DNA of 64,000 bases from JAFLCL01 sp964502175 (lineage in GTDB: Bacteria > Myxococcota_A > Polyangia > Polyangiales > Sandaracinaceae). Of the stretch, positions 1 to 7,412 are shown piece after piece (position 1 is the stretch's first letter; every line of letters begins with the position of its first letter). A model generated the notes under the pieces. That model did not search any database. It was not told the origin of the DNA and saw only the letters and a program-made list of their open reading frames with translations. Where the stretch lies: positions 33,213-97,212 of the forward strand of contig CAZCVE010000034.1 in assembly GCA_964502175.1 (NCBI GenBank), read 5' to 3'. The translations under genes and the position numbers were made by a program.

Positions 1-317
1 TGCTGCATCACGGCGATCGCGGTCGCCACGAACGAGTACGCGGGCACGATCACTTCGTCGCCCTCGCCGAGCCCCAGCGCGCCCACGGCCACCTGCAGCG
101 CGCTCGTGCCCGAGTGCGTGAGGAGACCGAACTTCGCGCCGTGCAGGCGCGCGAACTCCTCCTGGAACGCCCGCGCCGCCGGCGCCTCGGAGCCCGACAG
201 GATGGCGCGATCGAGCACCTCCATGACGGCACGCTTGTCGGCGTCGGTGACCTGAGGCCACTTGCCGTGACGACCGTTGTCGAAGAGCGGAGCACCACCG
301 AGAGCAGCGAGCGTCAT
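1..317 (-). CDS. DegT/DnrJ/EryC1/StrS-family aminotransferase, N-terminal part (runs off the window)
   Basis: The first about 105 codons of a PLP-dependent sugar/cyclitol aminotransferase are present; the rest lies left of the window. The protein begins MTLAALGGAPLFDNG and continues with HSGTSALQVAVGALGLGEGD and EVIVPAYSFVATAIAV, the classic N-terminal phosphate-binding block and beta-strand of the DegT/StrS fold. The LGG..WP opening resembles the StsC/AHBA-synthase subgroup. The catalytic Lys would be beyond the edge, so the substrate cannot be assigned. The ATG overlaps the stop of the upstream AgmX-like gene by four bases (ATGA), so it is translationally coupled to that gene and through it to the inositol-3-phosphate synthase. 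Inference: an aminotransferase next to ino1 may act on an oxidised inositol. Confidence 0.85.
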   Translation of the reverse strand, partial: MTLAALGGAPLFDNGRHGKWPQVTDADKRAVMEVLDRAILSGSEAPAARAFQEEFARLHGAKFGLLTHSGTSALQVAVGALGLGEGDEVIVPAYSFVATAIAVMQ

Positions 318-763
318 GGAACACCTCTCGCGGGAGGAGGGGCTCCTCCCGTCGTGTCGAAGATGAAGGGGTAGTGCACGAGCACCGAGCCGCCGCCGGT
401 CGGTGGGAAACGAAACGTTCGGACCACGGTCTCGAGACACGAGCCCACTGCGGCGGCTCGCTCACCGGCAGGAGTCATCGACGACGACGCGGCGACAGCG
501 GTCACGACGCTTCCGTCGCCGCCGATCACGATCGACATGACGATGCGTCCCTCGAGCGTCGCCTCGCGCGCCAACTCCCGCTCGAAACAAGCCCGCACTT
601 GCTCGAGGTTGGCGCGGATGACGCGGCGGATCGCTTCACGCGGGAGCGAGCCGCGCGGGCCCGCATCGGGGTCCTCGGCGAGCGCGTGTCCGCCGCCGAC
701 GAGGGCAAAGAACGCGAACGCGAGGGAGAGGAGGATCGACCGCTCTCCCCCGCGCTCGGGCAC
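314..763 (-). CDS. Secreted AgmX/PglI C-terminal-domain protein
   Basis: A 149-residue protein with an N-terminal signal peptide (hydrophobic segment around residues 10-29, then an Ala/Asp-rich stretch). The rest is one TonB-like domain of the type found at the C-terminus of the myxobacterial motility proteins AgmX/PglI: IRRVIRANLEQVRACFEREL, then a strand with IVIGGDGSV, a single Cys near the end (SCLETVVRTFRFPP) and a GG..LVHYPFIF finish. Its role is unknown; such domains usually sit in the periplasm and bind partner proteins. The start is GTG, one base after the ino1 stop, and its own stop overlaps the aminotransferase ATG, so ino1, this gene and the aminotransferase form a tight operon. 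Confidence 0.8.
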   Translation of the reverse strand: MPERGGERSILLSLAFAFFALVGGGHALAEDPDAGPRGSLPREAIRRVIRANLEQVRACFERELAREATLEGRIVMSIVIGGDGSVVTAVAASSSMTPAGERAAAVGSCLETVVRTFRFPPTGGGSVLVHYPFIFDTTGGAPPPARGVP

Positions 764-764
764 G

Positions 765-1976
765 TCAGGCCTTGGCGCCGATCTTCTTGGCCCAGTCGAG
801 GAGCATCGTCTCCTGGATGAACGGATCGTGCTGCGGCTGCTCGCCCGACGTCGCGTAGGGGCTCTTGAAGAAGAGCGACATCTGACGCTGGATGCCCTTC
901 TCTCCCTTGGCCTTCGCGACCTCCATGATGCGCGCCATGTCGAGGACCAGCGGCGCCGCGAGGATGGAGTCCTGGCAGAGGAAGTTGATCTTCATCTGCA
1001 TGGGCACGCCGCAGAAGCCGCCGATGTCGATGTTGTCCCACGCCTCCTTCGCGTCGCCGCGGGGCTTGTAGTAGTGGATGTGGACCTGGTGGTTCTCCAC
1101 GCGGTAGCCGACGATCGAGTCGAGCACGGCGGCCTTGCTCATGACCTTCGTCTTGTTCGACGCCGGGTTGTCGAGGATCAGGCCGTCGTTGTTGCCGAGG
1201 AAGTTGACCGAGTACCAGCCCACGACCGTGAGGTTGCGGACGCGGAACATCGCCGCGAGCGCCGTCTTGAGGAGCGTCTGGCCGGTCTTGCCGTCCATGC
1301 CGCAGTACGAGTTCTTGAGCTCGTTCGCCTGCTCCTCGAGCGCCGGGATGTTCGTGAGCGACGGCGCGAAGTTGCAGTACGGAACGCCGAGCTTGTTCGC
1401 GACGTAGAAGTAGCGCATCGCGGGCGAGATCGCGCTGTGGTTCTCGTCGACGGCCTTCTCGAACGCCGCGAGCGACTTGTGGCAGTCGGCGAGCTCCTGG
1501 TAGCGCTCGGTGGACGCGAGGTTGACCATCACGACGGTCTCGCAGTCGTTGGCCTTCTTGAAGTCCGTGATCGTCTTCTCGATGTGGGCGAGCTCCTCAC
1601 GGAAGTTCTTCACCTTGATGACGTTCTCGCCGCGCACGTTCGCGGCGTACTCGCCCGAGAACACGGCCGACCAGGGCTTCACGGCCTGGAGCTCCGTCTT
1701 CACCTGATCGAGCTCCGAGAGCGGGAGCACCTTGTGGTGAACGGCCGCGGCGTACGCGTCCGAGAACTGGAGATCCCAGCCGCCGATGACCACGTCCTCG
1801 AGGGCGCGGAACGAGAGGTGATCCGTGAGCTTGTTGCCCGGGGCGGGGTTGCCCGCCTCGGTGATCATGCCGACGCGCGGCACGATGCCCTTGACCATGA
1901 GGGCGACGCCCGCGATGACGGTCGAGCTGACCGCGCCATTGACGCCGACGATGACGATTCCGAGCTTCTTACCCAT
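765..1976 (-). CDS. ino1: Inositol-3-phosphate synthase
   Basis: A cytosolic NAD-dependent enzyme that isomerises glucose 6-phosphate to 1D-myo-inositol 3-phosphate. The 403-residue protein has the Rossmann motif GVNGAV at residues 11-16, the family signature GMDGKTGQTLLKT at 226-238, and the conserved block NFLGNNDGLILDNPASNK near 258-275 that builds the active site. Length fits the compact bacterial/archaeal form. The ATG at 1976 was chosen over an upstream in-frame start because the motif starts a few residues later and AGGAGAG sits just before it. It is followed with a one-base gap by the AgmX-like gene and then the DegT aminotransferase. GH3 and phosphatase genes lie upstream on the same strand, so inositol is probably the pathway product. 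Confidence 0.95.
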   Translation of the reverse strand: MGKKLGIVIVGVNGAVSSTVIAGVALMVKGIVPRVGMITEAGNPAPGNKLTDHLSFRALEDVVIGGWDLQFSDAYAAAVHHKVLPLSELDQVKTELQAVKPWSAVFSGEYAANVRGENVIKVKNFREELAHIEKTITDFKKANDCETVVMVNLASTERYQELADCHKSLAAFEKAVDENHSAISPAMRYFYVANKLGVPYCNFAPSLTNIPALEEQANELKNSYCGMDGKTGQTLLKTALAAMFRVRNLTVVGWYSVNFLGNNDGLILDNPASNKTKVMSKAAVLDSIVGYRVENHQVHIHYYKPRGDAKEAWDNIDIGGFCGVPMQMKINFLCQDSILAAPLVLDMARIMEVAKAKGEKGIQRQMSLFFKSPYATSGEQPQHDPFIQETMLLDWAKKIGAKA

Positions 1977-2035
1977 TTGGATCTCTCCTCTATCCAGGCT
2001 CTCGGCCTGTGAACTCCTGAAAACTCGTGCGTTTC

Positions 2036-2131
2036 GTCCCCGCAAGCGGGGTTGGGGCCCCGCGCGCTGCCCGACGGGGAGCGGGAGGGGGCCCCACGAA
2101 GTGGGGAGGGGTCGCACGACCCCTCGGGGAA
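2036..2131. repeat. Cluster of GC-rich hairpins between GH3 gene and ino1
   Basis: The gap holds a run of perfect inverted repeats: CCCCGC-AA-GCGGGG at 2038-2051, GGGGCCCC at 2054-2061, CCCCAC-GAA-GTGGGG at 2092-2106, and GAGGGGTCG-CA-CGACCCCTC at 2106-2125. It begins right after the TAG stop of the GH3 gene. Read on the minus strand, the two last stems followed by GGGGCCCCCTCC can be aligned with the element at 63577-63648, so this is a dispersed palindromic element that may also serve as a terminator or mRNA stabiliser. Confidence 0.75.
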
Positions 2132-3799
2132 CTAGCTCGCGACGTAGCTGCGGAGGAGCGTCTTGCGCTCGTCGTCCAGGATGCGCGGGAACTTCGACTG
2201 CACGCTGTGGTTGCCGATGTCCTTCATGAAGCGCTTCACCGAGCCGGTCGGCAGCGCGATCGCCTCGGCGGCGAGGATGCCCACGTCGTCCTTGCGGTGC
2301 TCGCCGTACACGCGGTTCTCCTTGCGGAGGCCGTCGTCGAACGCCGCGGCGAACGAGCGCATGTCCGGCGCGGTTCCGTCGAACTCGACGAACAGCACGT
2401 AGCGAGACTTCGCCGTGCCGTTCACGCCGACGTCGGCGCCGCAGCCGTAGTCGACCGTGGTGCCCGGGTGACGCGAGAGCGCGTGCTCCATCGCGCGCTG
2501 GATCTCGACGTGCGTCGTGAGCTCCTGCGTCGTCGACAAGCAGCCCGAGAGACGTCCCGCGAACTCCATGCGGTGCGGGTTCGTGCTCGTGAAGCGCACG
2601 AGGTCACCGAGGCGGTAGCTGTAGAGGCCCGAGGGCGTCGTGACGTGGATCGCGTAGAGCTTGTTCTTCTCCACGCCCCAGAGCGGTACGCGCGCCGGCC
2701 AGCTGCCGATGCCGTTCAGATCGGCCGCGCTCTCCACGGGCACGAACTCGAAGAACACGCCGCGGTCCGGGATCATCAGCATGCCGCGCTCACCCCGCCC
2801 ATCCGAGCCGACACTGTGATCGCTGGTCGCGTAGATGCCGCCCTCGGTCGCGTTGTAGGTGTCGACGAGCGTGAAGTCCTGACCGAGGCGCTCGCGGATC
2901 ACGGGCACGTACGGATCGGCCGCGACGCCGCCGCCGAGGAGCACGCGCAGGTTCGGCCAGAGCTCGGAGACGGTCTTCACCTTGCGACCGCGGCGCTCGG
3001 CCGCGAGAAGCAGCTTCTCGAAGAGGATCGAGAACCAGCACGTCGTCCCGGCGACCGCGCGGATGTCGTGATCCATGTAGCGCTCGACGATGCGATCGAG
3101 CTTGTAGTCGTAGTCCGAGATCTCGCGGATCTCCTTCTCCGGCAGCTGCACGGGGCGCGTGAACGCCGGCATGCGCAGCGACTGGAGCGACGGATTCGTC
3201 GTGATGAACACGGGACCTTCGCGGCGCATCGTCGTCGGCGGGAAGAGGCCGAGCGTGAAGCCGTCGGTCATGTCGCTGACGCCCTTCGCCACGAGGTAGC
3301 GGAAGAGCGAGTCCGACGCGGAGCCGCGCTGGTAGGTGATCTGGCGCTCGCCGATCGGGAGGAACTTCGGCTTGCCCTTCGTCGAGCTGCCCGACGAGTT
3401 GCCGAAGTACATGATCTTCTCCGGCACGAGGATGCCGGTCTCGCCCGCGCGCATCGCCTCGAACGCCGTGGAGAAGGAGTCGTAGTCGCCGACGGGCACG
3501 CGCGCGGCGTACTGCTCGTAGGTGCGGATGTCGGCGAAGCCGTAGCGACGGCCGAACGTCGTGTCCTTCGCGTGCTTCACGAAGTCGCGCAGCGTCTTGG
3601 TCTGCACCTCTTCGAGGCGCGACAGCGAGCGGTCCCACATGGCCACGCGCACGCGGGCCGCCGCGTAGAGGCTCTTGCCCACGATACCCGGGTAGGGCGA
3701 CTTCTTGAGCGTGCGCGGTCCCACGTCGGACGACTCGCTGGCTCGCGTGGTCGCGGGCTGGCTCTGCGTGGCCTCGGAAGGATGGGCGTCGACGTTCAT
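2132..3799 (-). CDS. GH3-family acyl-adenylating (acid-amido synthetase-like) protein
   Basis: A 555-residue member of the GH3 branch of the adenylate-forming superfamily. In plants GH3 enzymes activate a carboxylic acid with ATP and couple it to an amino acid; bacterial members are mostly uncharacterised. The ATP-binding loop SSGSSTKGKPKFLP is at residues 135-148, the adenine-contact motif YNATEGG at 315-321, and the hinge YSYRLGDLVRF at 393-403, so the enzyme looks intact. No membrane segment or signal is seen; it should be cytosolic. The ATG start at 3799 is followed by a Ser/Thr/Pro-rich 30-residue leader of unclear use. It stands between an inositol-phosphatase-like gene and ino1, all on one strand, which suggests an acyl or amide conjugate of an inositol-derived compound. 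That link is inference. Confidence 0.85.
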   Translation of the reverse strand: MNVDAHPSEATQSQPATTRASESSDVGPRTLKKSPYPGIVGKSLYAAARVRVAMWDRSLSRLEEVQTKTLRDFVKHAKDTTFGRRYGFADIRTYEQYAARVPVGDYDSFSTAFEAMRAGETGILVPEKIMYFGNSSGSSTKGKPKFLPIGERQITYQRGSASDSLFRYLVAKGVSDMTDGFTLGLFPPTTMRREGPVFITTNPSLQSLRMPAFTRPVQLPEKEIREISDYDYKLDRIVERYMDHDIRAVAGTTCWFSILFEKLLLAAERRGRKVKTVSELWPNLRVLLGGGVAADPYVPVIRERLGQDFTLVDTYNATEGGIYATSDHSVGSDGRGERGMLMIPDRGVFFEFVPVESAADLNGIGSWPARVPLWGVEKNKLYAIHVTTPSGLYSYRLGDLVRFTSTNPHRMEFAGRLSGCLSTTQELTTHVEIQRAMEHALSRHPGTTVDYGCGADVGVNGTAKSRYVLFVEFDGTAPDMRSFAAAFDDGLRKENRVYGEHRKDDVGILAAEAIALPTGSVKRFMKDIGNHSVQSKFPRILDDERKTLLRSYVAS

Positions 3800-4028
3800 G
3801 GAAGCCTCGTTGCCTCTCTCACACCGTCACGGCCAGGATCGATCGAGCAAACCGAAGCTCGACGAGGCCGTGCGACGAACACCGATGACGAAGCGCGGAC
3901 GGAAGGGGCTACACGAAAACGCGAGGGACGCCCGGATGGAACACGGGTGCCGCTCGCGCGAAGGCCGCGACTATCCCACTGTCCCTCGGTCGCGCAAATC
4001 GAGGGGCCGGTGGCGGCGGAGAGCGTCC

Positions 4029-4874
4029 TCACGCGACCCCCGGCGGCAGGGACGGTGCCCCTGCGAACGTCTGGACGAGCGTGGCGTGGATCGCGCCGTT
4101 CGAGGCGAGGAGCCGCCCGCCGTGGAGATCGAGGGGCGAGCCGTCCATGTTGGACACGCGTCCGCCGGCCTCGGCGACGATGACGGCGCCGGCCGCGAGG
4201 TCCCACGCCTTGAGCCCGAGATCCCAGAAGGCGTCGTAGGCGCCATCGGCCACGAGGCAGATCTCCATCGCCGCGGCCGCGCACCGACGCACGCCGTGCG
4301 TCTGCGAGTCGAGCTCGAGGAAGCGCGCGTAGTTGTTGTCCGCGTTCGCGCGGCGGCTCGCGGGAAAGCCCGTGGAGAGCAGCGCGTCCTCGAGGCTCGC
4401 GTTCGACGACACCGCGATGTGCTCTTCACCGAGCGCGCTCTTTCGGTGCGCTCCGAGACCGCGCGCGGCCGACCACACGGTGCCGAGCGCAGGGGCGATC
4501 ACGATGCCGGCGACCGGGATCTCGCGATCGTCCTCGCGCGCCACGAGGCCCATCGCGATGCAGAAGAACGGATGCCCGTGCGCGAAGTTCGTGGTGCCGT
4601 CGATCGGGTCGACGTACCAGACGAGCTCGCGATCACGCTGCTGCGGACCCTCGGCCTCTTCGCCGACGACGCCGTGCGAAGGGAACGTCTTCGCGAGGAG
4701 CTCGCGCAGCAGGCGCTCGCTCTTCGTGTCGTACTCGGTGACGAGGTCGCTCCTGCCTTTGCTTCGAATGCTCGGAGCTCGACGCCACCCCTCGAGCACG
4801 AGAGAGCTGGCTTCGCGCGCGATCGGGTGCGCACGGTCCAGGACCTCACGGAGCTCGTCGGGGCGGAGCGGCAT
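4029..4874 (-). CDS. Inositol monophosphatase family protein
   Basis: A Mg2+-dependent phosphatase of the IMPase/FBPase/CysQ fold, 281 residues from the ATG chosen here (MPLRPDEL); another in-frame start lies 33 bases upstream. All metal-site motifs are present: GEEAE at residues 71-75, DPIDGTTNF at 89-97 and WDLAAG at 224-229. The likely reaction is myo-inositol monophosphate to inositol plus phosphate, which would complete inositol synthesis started by Ino1 three kilobases downstream on the same strand. IMPase relatives can also hydrolyse PAP, NADP or histidinol phosphate, so the exact substrate rests on context. The gap to the GH3 gene is 154 codons' worth short of a gene (229 bases) and shows no obvious terminator. 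Confidence 0.88.
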   Translation of the reverse strand: MPLRPDELREVLDRAHPIAREASSLVLEGWRRAPSIRSKGRSDLVTEYDTKSERLLRELLAKTFPSHGVVGEEAEGPQQRDRELVWYVDPIDGTTNFAHGHPFFCIAMGLVAREDDREIPVAGIVIAPALGTVWSAARGLGAHRKSALGEEHIAVSSNASLEDALLSTGFPASRRANADNNYARFLELDSQTHGVRRCAAAAMEICLVADGAYDAFWDLGLKAWDLAAGAVIVAEAGGRVSNMDGSPLDLHGGRLLASNGAIHATLVQTFAGAPSLPPGVA

Positions 4875-4919
4875 CGTCGCCGCAGCCCTTCGCAAGCCCC
4901 GGGCCACACATGTTCAGTC

Positions 4920-4962
4920 GCCTTGAAAAACAAGGCATCCCAAGATTTCGGCCAATTGGCCG
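4920..4962. promoter_or_regulatory. Palindromes upstream of the phosphatase gene
   Basis: Two inverted repeats lie 46-88 bases before the phosphatase start: GCCTTG-AAAAA-CAAGGC (4920-4936) and a perfect 14-bp palindrome CGGCCAATTGGCCG (4949-4962). The surrounding stretch is unusually AT-rich for this genome, as expected of a promoter region. They may be operator sites; no binding protein can be named. Confidence 0.3.
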
Positions 4963-5071
4963 GTGTGCGACACGAGACCGGCCGGCCGCACCGTGAAGGC
5001 CTTGCCTCAGTCGTCTCGTCACAGCGCAACGAACTGCGCGGTGCTGCGAAGCAGCCTTCGCGCTCCCCTCA

Positions 5072-5503
5072 CTACCAGACGCGTCGCACCCCGTAGCGCT
5101 CGAAGAGCCCGTCGGCGCTCAGGATGGGGAGCCCCTCCACCAGCGCCTGCGCGATGAGCAGTCGATCGAACGGGTCTGCATGACGCTGCGAGACACCCTT
5201 CGCGTCTTTCCAGTCGACGTCGGGCAGCCCTGCGATGCGCAGGCAGTGAGCCTGCTCGATCGGAAGAACACGCATGCCGAGGCGCACGAGCTCCGTGCCC
5301 AAGACCTTGGCGACGTCACCTCCCAGGTCGAGCTTGCCCAGCCGCGCCTTGATCACGATCTCCCACGTGCTCGCGGTGCTCCACACCAGCTCGTTCTTGC
5401 GGTCTGCGAGCGTGTTCCGCGCGCGGGCAGACAGCTTCGCGGGCGTGAGCAGCCCGTGCAGGAGTGCGTTCGTGTCGACGAGGATCGAAAGCGCCACGCT
5501 CAT
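5072..5503 (-). CDS. PIN-domain toxin, VapC-like
   Basis: A 143-residue PIN-domain ribonuclease, the toxin of a type II toxin-antitoxin pair. The acidic metal-binding residues can be seen: D10 in LVDTNALLHG, E48 in WEIVIK, D110 and D113 in DPFDRLLIAQA, and D131 in LSADGLF. PIN toxins cleave tRNA or rRNA when freed from their antitoxin. The ATG at 5503 overlaps the antitoxin stop by four bases, which fixes the start; an open frame that continues upstream of it is only a shadow of the antitoxin gene. All catalytic positions are kept, so the toxin should be active. Confidence 0.9.
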   Translation of the reverse strand: MSVALSILVDTNALLHGLLTPAKLSARARNTLADRKNELVWSTASTWEIVIKARLGKLDLGGDVAKVLGTELVRLGMRVLPIEQAHCLRIAGLPDVDWKDAKGVSQRHADPFDRLLIAQALVEGLPILSADGLFERYGVRRVW

Positions 5504-5805
5504 CGCGAGCGCACGCGCCGCGCGCCTTTCTTCGAGCTCGGCTTCTTGGCTCCGGCAGGTCTGTCGCCGCCTGGCGTGAGGAGGACGTCCTCCGAGAGTG
5601 GGGCGTCGAAGTCGTCCGCGACCCAGCCCTTGCCTGCGAGCGTGCCGAGCTTGCGCGGCGCGTCGGTCGAGGCTCCGACGATCGCGACGAGCCGAGCCAC
5701 CGGCTGCCCAGCCCGCGCGATGACCACGTCTTCCCCTGCTTCGGCGCGGTCGAGCAACCGCGAGAGCTGCGTCTTGGCCTCGAGGACGTTCACCTGAACC
5801 GCCAT
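5500..5805 (-). CDS. Phd/YefM-family antitoxin
   Basis: A 101-residue antitoxin partnered with the downstream PIN toxin. The N-terminal about 50 residues (VNVLEAKTQLSRLLDRAEAG, then EDVVIARAGQPVARLV) form the Phd/YefM DNA-binding fold. The C-terminal half is a Lys/Arg-rich tail expected to wrap the toxin. It has an AAGGAGG ribosome site just before the ATG. The operator-like palindromes at 5814-5843 overlap and precede this site, consistent with the usual autorepression of such operons. The Phd-plus-PIN pairing is a common mix of families. Confidence 0.9.
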   Translation of the reverse strand: MAVQVNVLEAKTQLSRLLDRAEAGEDVVIARAGQPVARLVAIVGASTDAPRKLGTLAGKGWVADDFDAPLSEDVLLTPGGDRPAGAKKPSSKKGARRVRSR

Positions 5806-5813
5806 GCTGCCTC

Positions 5814-5856
5814 CTTGGCCAAGGATGCAGGCGCTTGGTCAAGGCCGCAAGCGCCT
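5814..5856. promoter_or_regulatory. Candidate operator of the toxin-antitoxin operon
   Basis: Two palindromes, CTTGGCCAAG (5814-5823) and CTTGGTCAAG (5834-5843), start exactly 20 bp apart, that is on the same face of the helix about two turns apart. The first overlaps the antitoxin Shine-Dalgarno sequence. A further inverted repeat AGGCGCTTG/CAAGCGCCT (5829-5837, 5848-5856) encloses the second. Position and symmetry suit cooperative binding of antitoxin dimers. Confidence 0.6.
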
Positions 5857-5879
5857 CGTCGGTCCGACGTGGCCCTCGC

Positions 5880-6710
5880 TCACGGGCTGGCTCGGAGGAA
5901 CGCGCTCACGTCTGGCGCGAAGCGGCGGTGGAGGATGACGCCGTGTCCGGTGCGCGCGTAGACGTGGCGTTGGGCGCCCGGGATCCGGCGCTGGAGCTCG
6001 GCCGTGAGATCGAGCGGGTAGCTCGGGTCCGAGTCGCCGCACACGAGGAGCGTGCGGGCGCGGATGGACGAGAGGCGGTCGCTCAGATCGAAGCGCTCGT
6101 CCGCGCGCAGCGTCGCGACCGCGTCTCGCGAGTCCCACGTCGGTCGCAAGACGAGAGGCGCGAGCAGCCAGCCCATCGTCGCAGCGAGACGTCGTGCGAG
6201 CGGTGAGCTCGACGCGACCGCCGCGAGCGCGACCTGGAAGCCGCGCCGGTCGCCCGCCTCGGCGCGGCGTGCTGCCTCGGCGCAGGCGGCTCGCGCGAGA
6301 TCGCTCATGCGGTGTGCGCCGCTCGCGACCACGATCGAGCGCACGACCTCGGGAGCGGTCGCGGCCATGCAGAGCGCGAGCGCGGCGCCGGTCGAGAAGC
6401 CGACGACGTCGACAGGCTCGCTGGACAGCTTCGCGATCGCGGACGCGGTGCGCGCGGCGAGGTCCTCCATCGTCGTCCCCGACGCGAGCCCGAGCGGTCG
6501 GTTGATCTGCGTGACGCGGAACCCCTGCACCGCGATCGCGCGCTGGATCCGCGTCTCGATCCACCCCGAGAAGCCGCGAGGGAGCTCGTGGTAGGGCGCG
6601 AACGGCGGGAGGTACACGAGGAGCGGCCCCGTCCCCACCGTGCGATACGGCAAGCCATCGAGCGTCCCCGTCTCGATCGAGTCGGCGTCTGTGGCGAGCG
6701 GTGCGCTCAC
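5880..6710 (-). CDS. Alpha/beta hydrolase
   Basis: A 276-residue alpha/beta-hydrolase-fold enzyme. The nucleophile elbow is GFSTGA, the acid is in LLVCGDSDPSYP, and the catalytic His is in ARTGHGVIL near the C-terminus, so the triad looks complete. A PLLVYLPPFAPYHE strand follows the N-terminal beta-hairpin and would supply the oxyanion hole. There is no signal peptide. The GTG start at 6710 lies 28 bases after the stop of the small secreted-protein gene on the same strand, so the two may be cotranscribed. The substrate cannot be inferred. Confidence 0.85.
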   Translation of the reverse strand: MSAPLATDADSIETGTLDGLPYRTVGTGPLLVYLPPFAPYHELPRGFSGWIETRIQRAIAVQGFRVTQINRPLGLASGTTMEDLAARTASAIAKLSSEPVDVVGFSTGAALALCMAATAPEVVRSIVVASGAHRMSDLARAACAEAARRAEAGDRRGFQVALAAVASSSPLARRLAATMGWLLAPLVLRPTWDSRDAVATLRADERFDLSDRLSSIRARTLLVCGDSDPSYPLDLTAELQRRIPGAQRHVYARTGHGVILHRRFAPDVSAFLRASP

Positions 6711-6738
6711 GGTTCGATCGCCACGGTCCTCGGCCTCG

Positions 6739-7224
6739 TCAGCGCACCTGAGCGATCGAGCGCAGCGCGCTCGCGACGGCGCCGCGCATCGCGCTTCGAC
6801 GCATCGCGGCCTCGGTGCCGCCGCCTCGCACGCCGGCGCGGCCCTCGAGCATCGCGCGCACCGATCCGCCGCGCGCGTCGGCGACGACGATCGACACGCG
6901 GCAGCGCACCTCGCTCTCGCTCTGCGTGAGCACGCGGTGCGAGAGCTCCACGAGCGAGCCCGTGACGATGAAGCGCGCGTGGCTCGCGTCCGGAGACACG
7001 GTCACCGTCGGGTGCGATGCGAGCGCCGAGCGGATCGCGAGCTCGAGCTCGTTGTCGCTCCCGGCATGACCCGACAGCGACGCGAAGTCGCCGATCGCGA
7101 TCGCCGTATGCGCGTTCGCCACGGTGCGCGCGCGAGGGCGCGACTGGGCATCGAGCGAGGCCGCTCCGGAGAACAACCCTACGAGCGCGCAACAGAGCGC
7201 GACCACACGCGAGACACGACGCAT
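6739..7224 (-). CDS. Small secreted protein of unknown function
   Basis: A 161-residue protein with a clear signal peptide (MRRVSRVVALCCALVGLFSG, cleavage probably after the following Ala-rich stretch). The mature part reads like a beta-rich domain with segments ITVAIGDF-like and RFIVTGSLVEL, then an Arg/Ala-rich C-terminal helix. The ATG at 7224 was chosen because GGGAGG sits seven bases upstream and the signal peptide starts here; a longer open frame exists but lacks both. I do not recognise the family. The pattern of a background-subtracted, per-element value (SALASHPTVTVSPDASHARF) resembles other short myxobacterial periplasmic proteins. Confidence 0.7.
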   Translation of the reverse strand: MRRVSRVVALCCALVGLFSGAASLDAQSRPRARTVANAHTAIAIGDFASLSGHAGSDNELELAIRSALASHPTVTVSPDASHARFIVTGSLVELSHRVLTQSESEVRCRVSIVVADARGGSVRAMLEGRAGVRGGGTEAAMRRSAMRGAVASALRSIAQVR

Positions 7225-7412
7225 GCGACCTCCCAAGAGTGGAGAACTCCGACGTCCGCTCGCTTCGCCCGCGAGCCTCGATCGTCGAACGACCCCGGTG
7301 ATAACGGCGTGTGATCGCGAGCACAAGAAACCGGCGACCTTCGCCTGACGGACCGAGCACTGGCGGACCGAGCACTGTTGCGATCACAACCACCGGGCTA
7401 CCTTCCCGCCCC

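Noticed and set aside
2027..4183. 718-codon open frame on the plus strand opposite the GH3 gene
   Set aside because: Antisense shadow caused by high GC3; product is Arg/Ala/His/Val-rich low complexity while the minus strand has clear GH3 motifs.
4949..4962. Origin or attachment site
   Set aside because: A single palindrome without DnaA boxes, integrase gene or tRNA; kept only as a possible operator.
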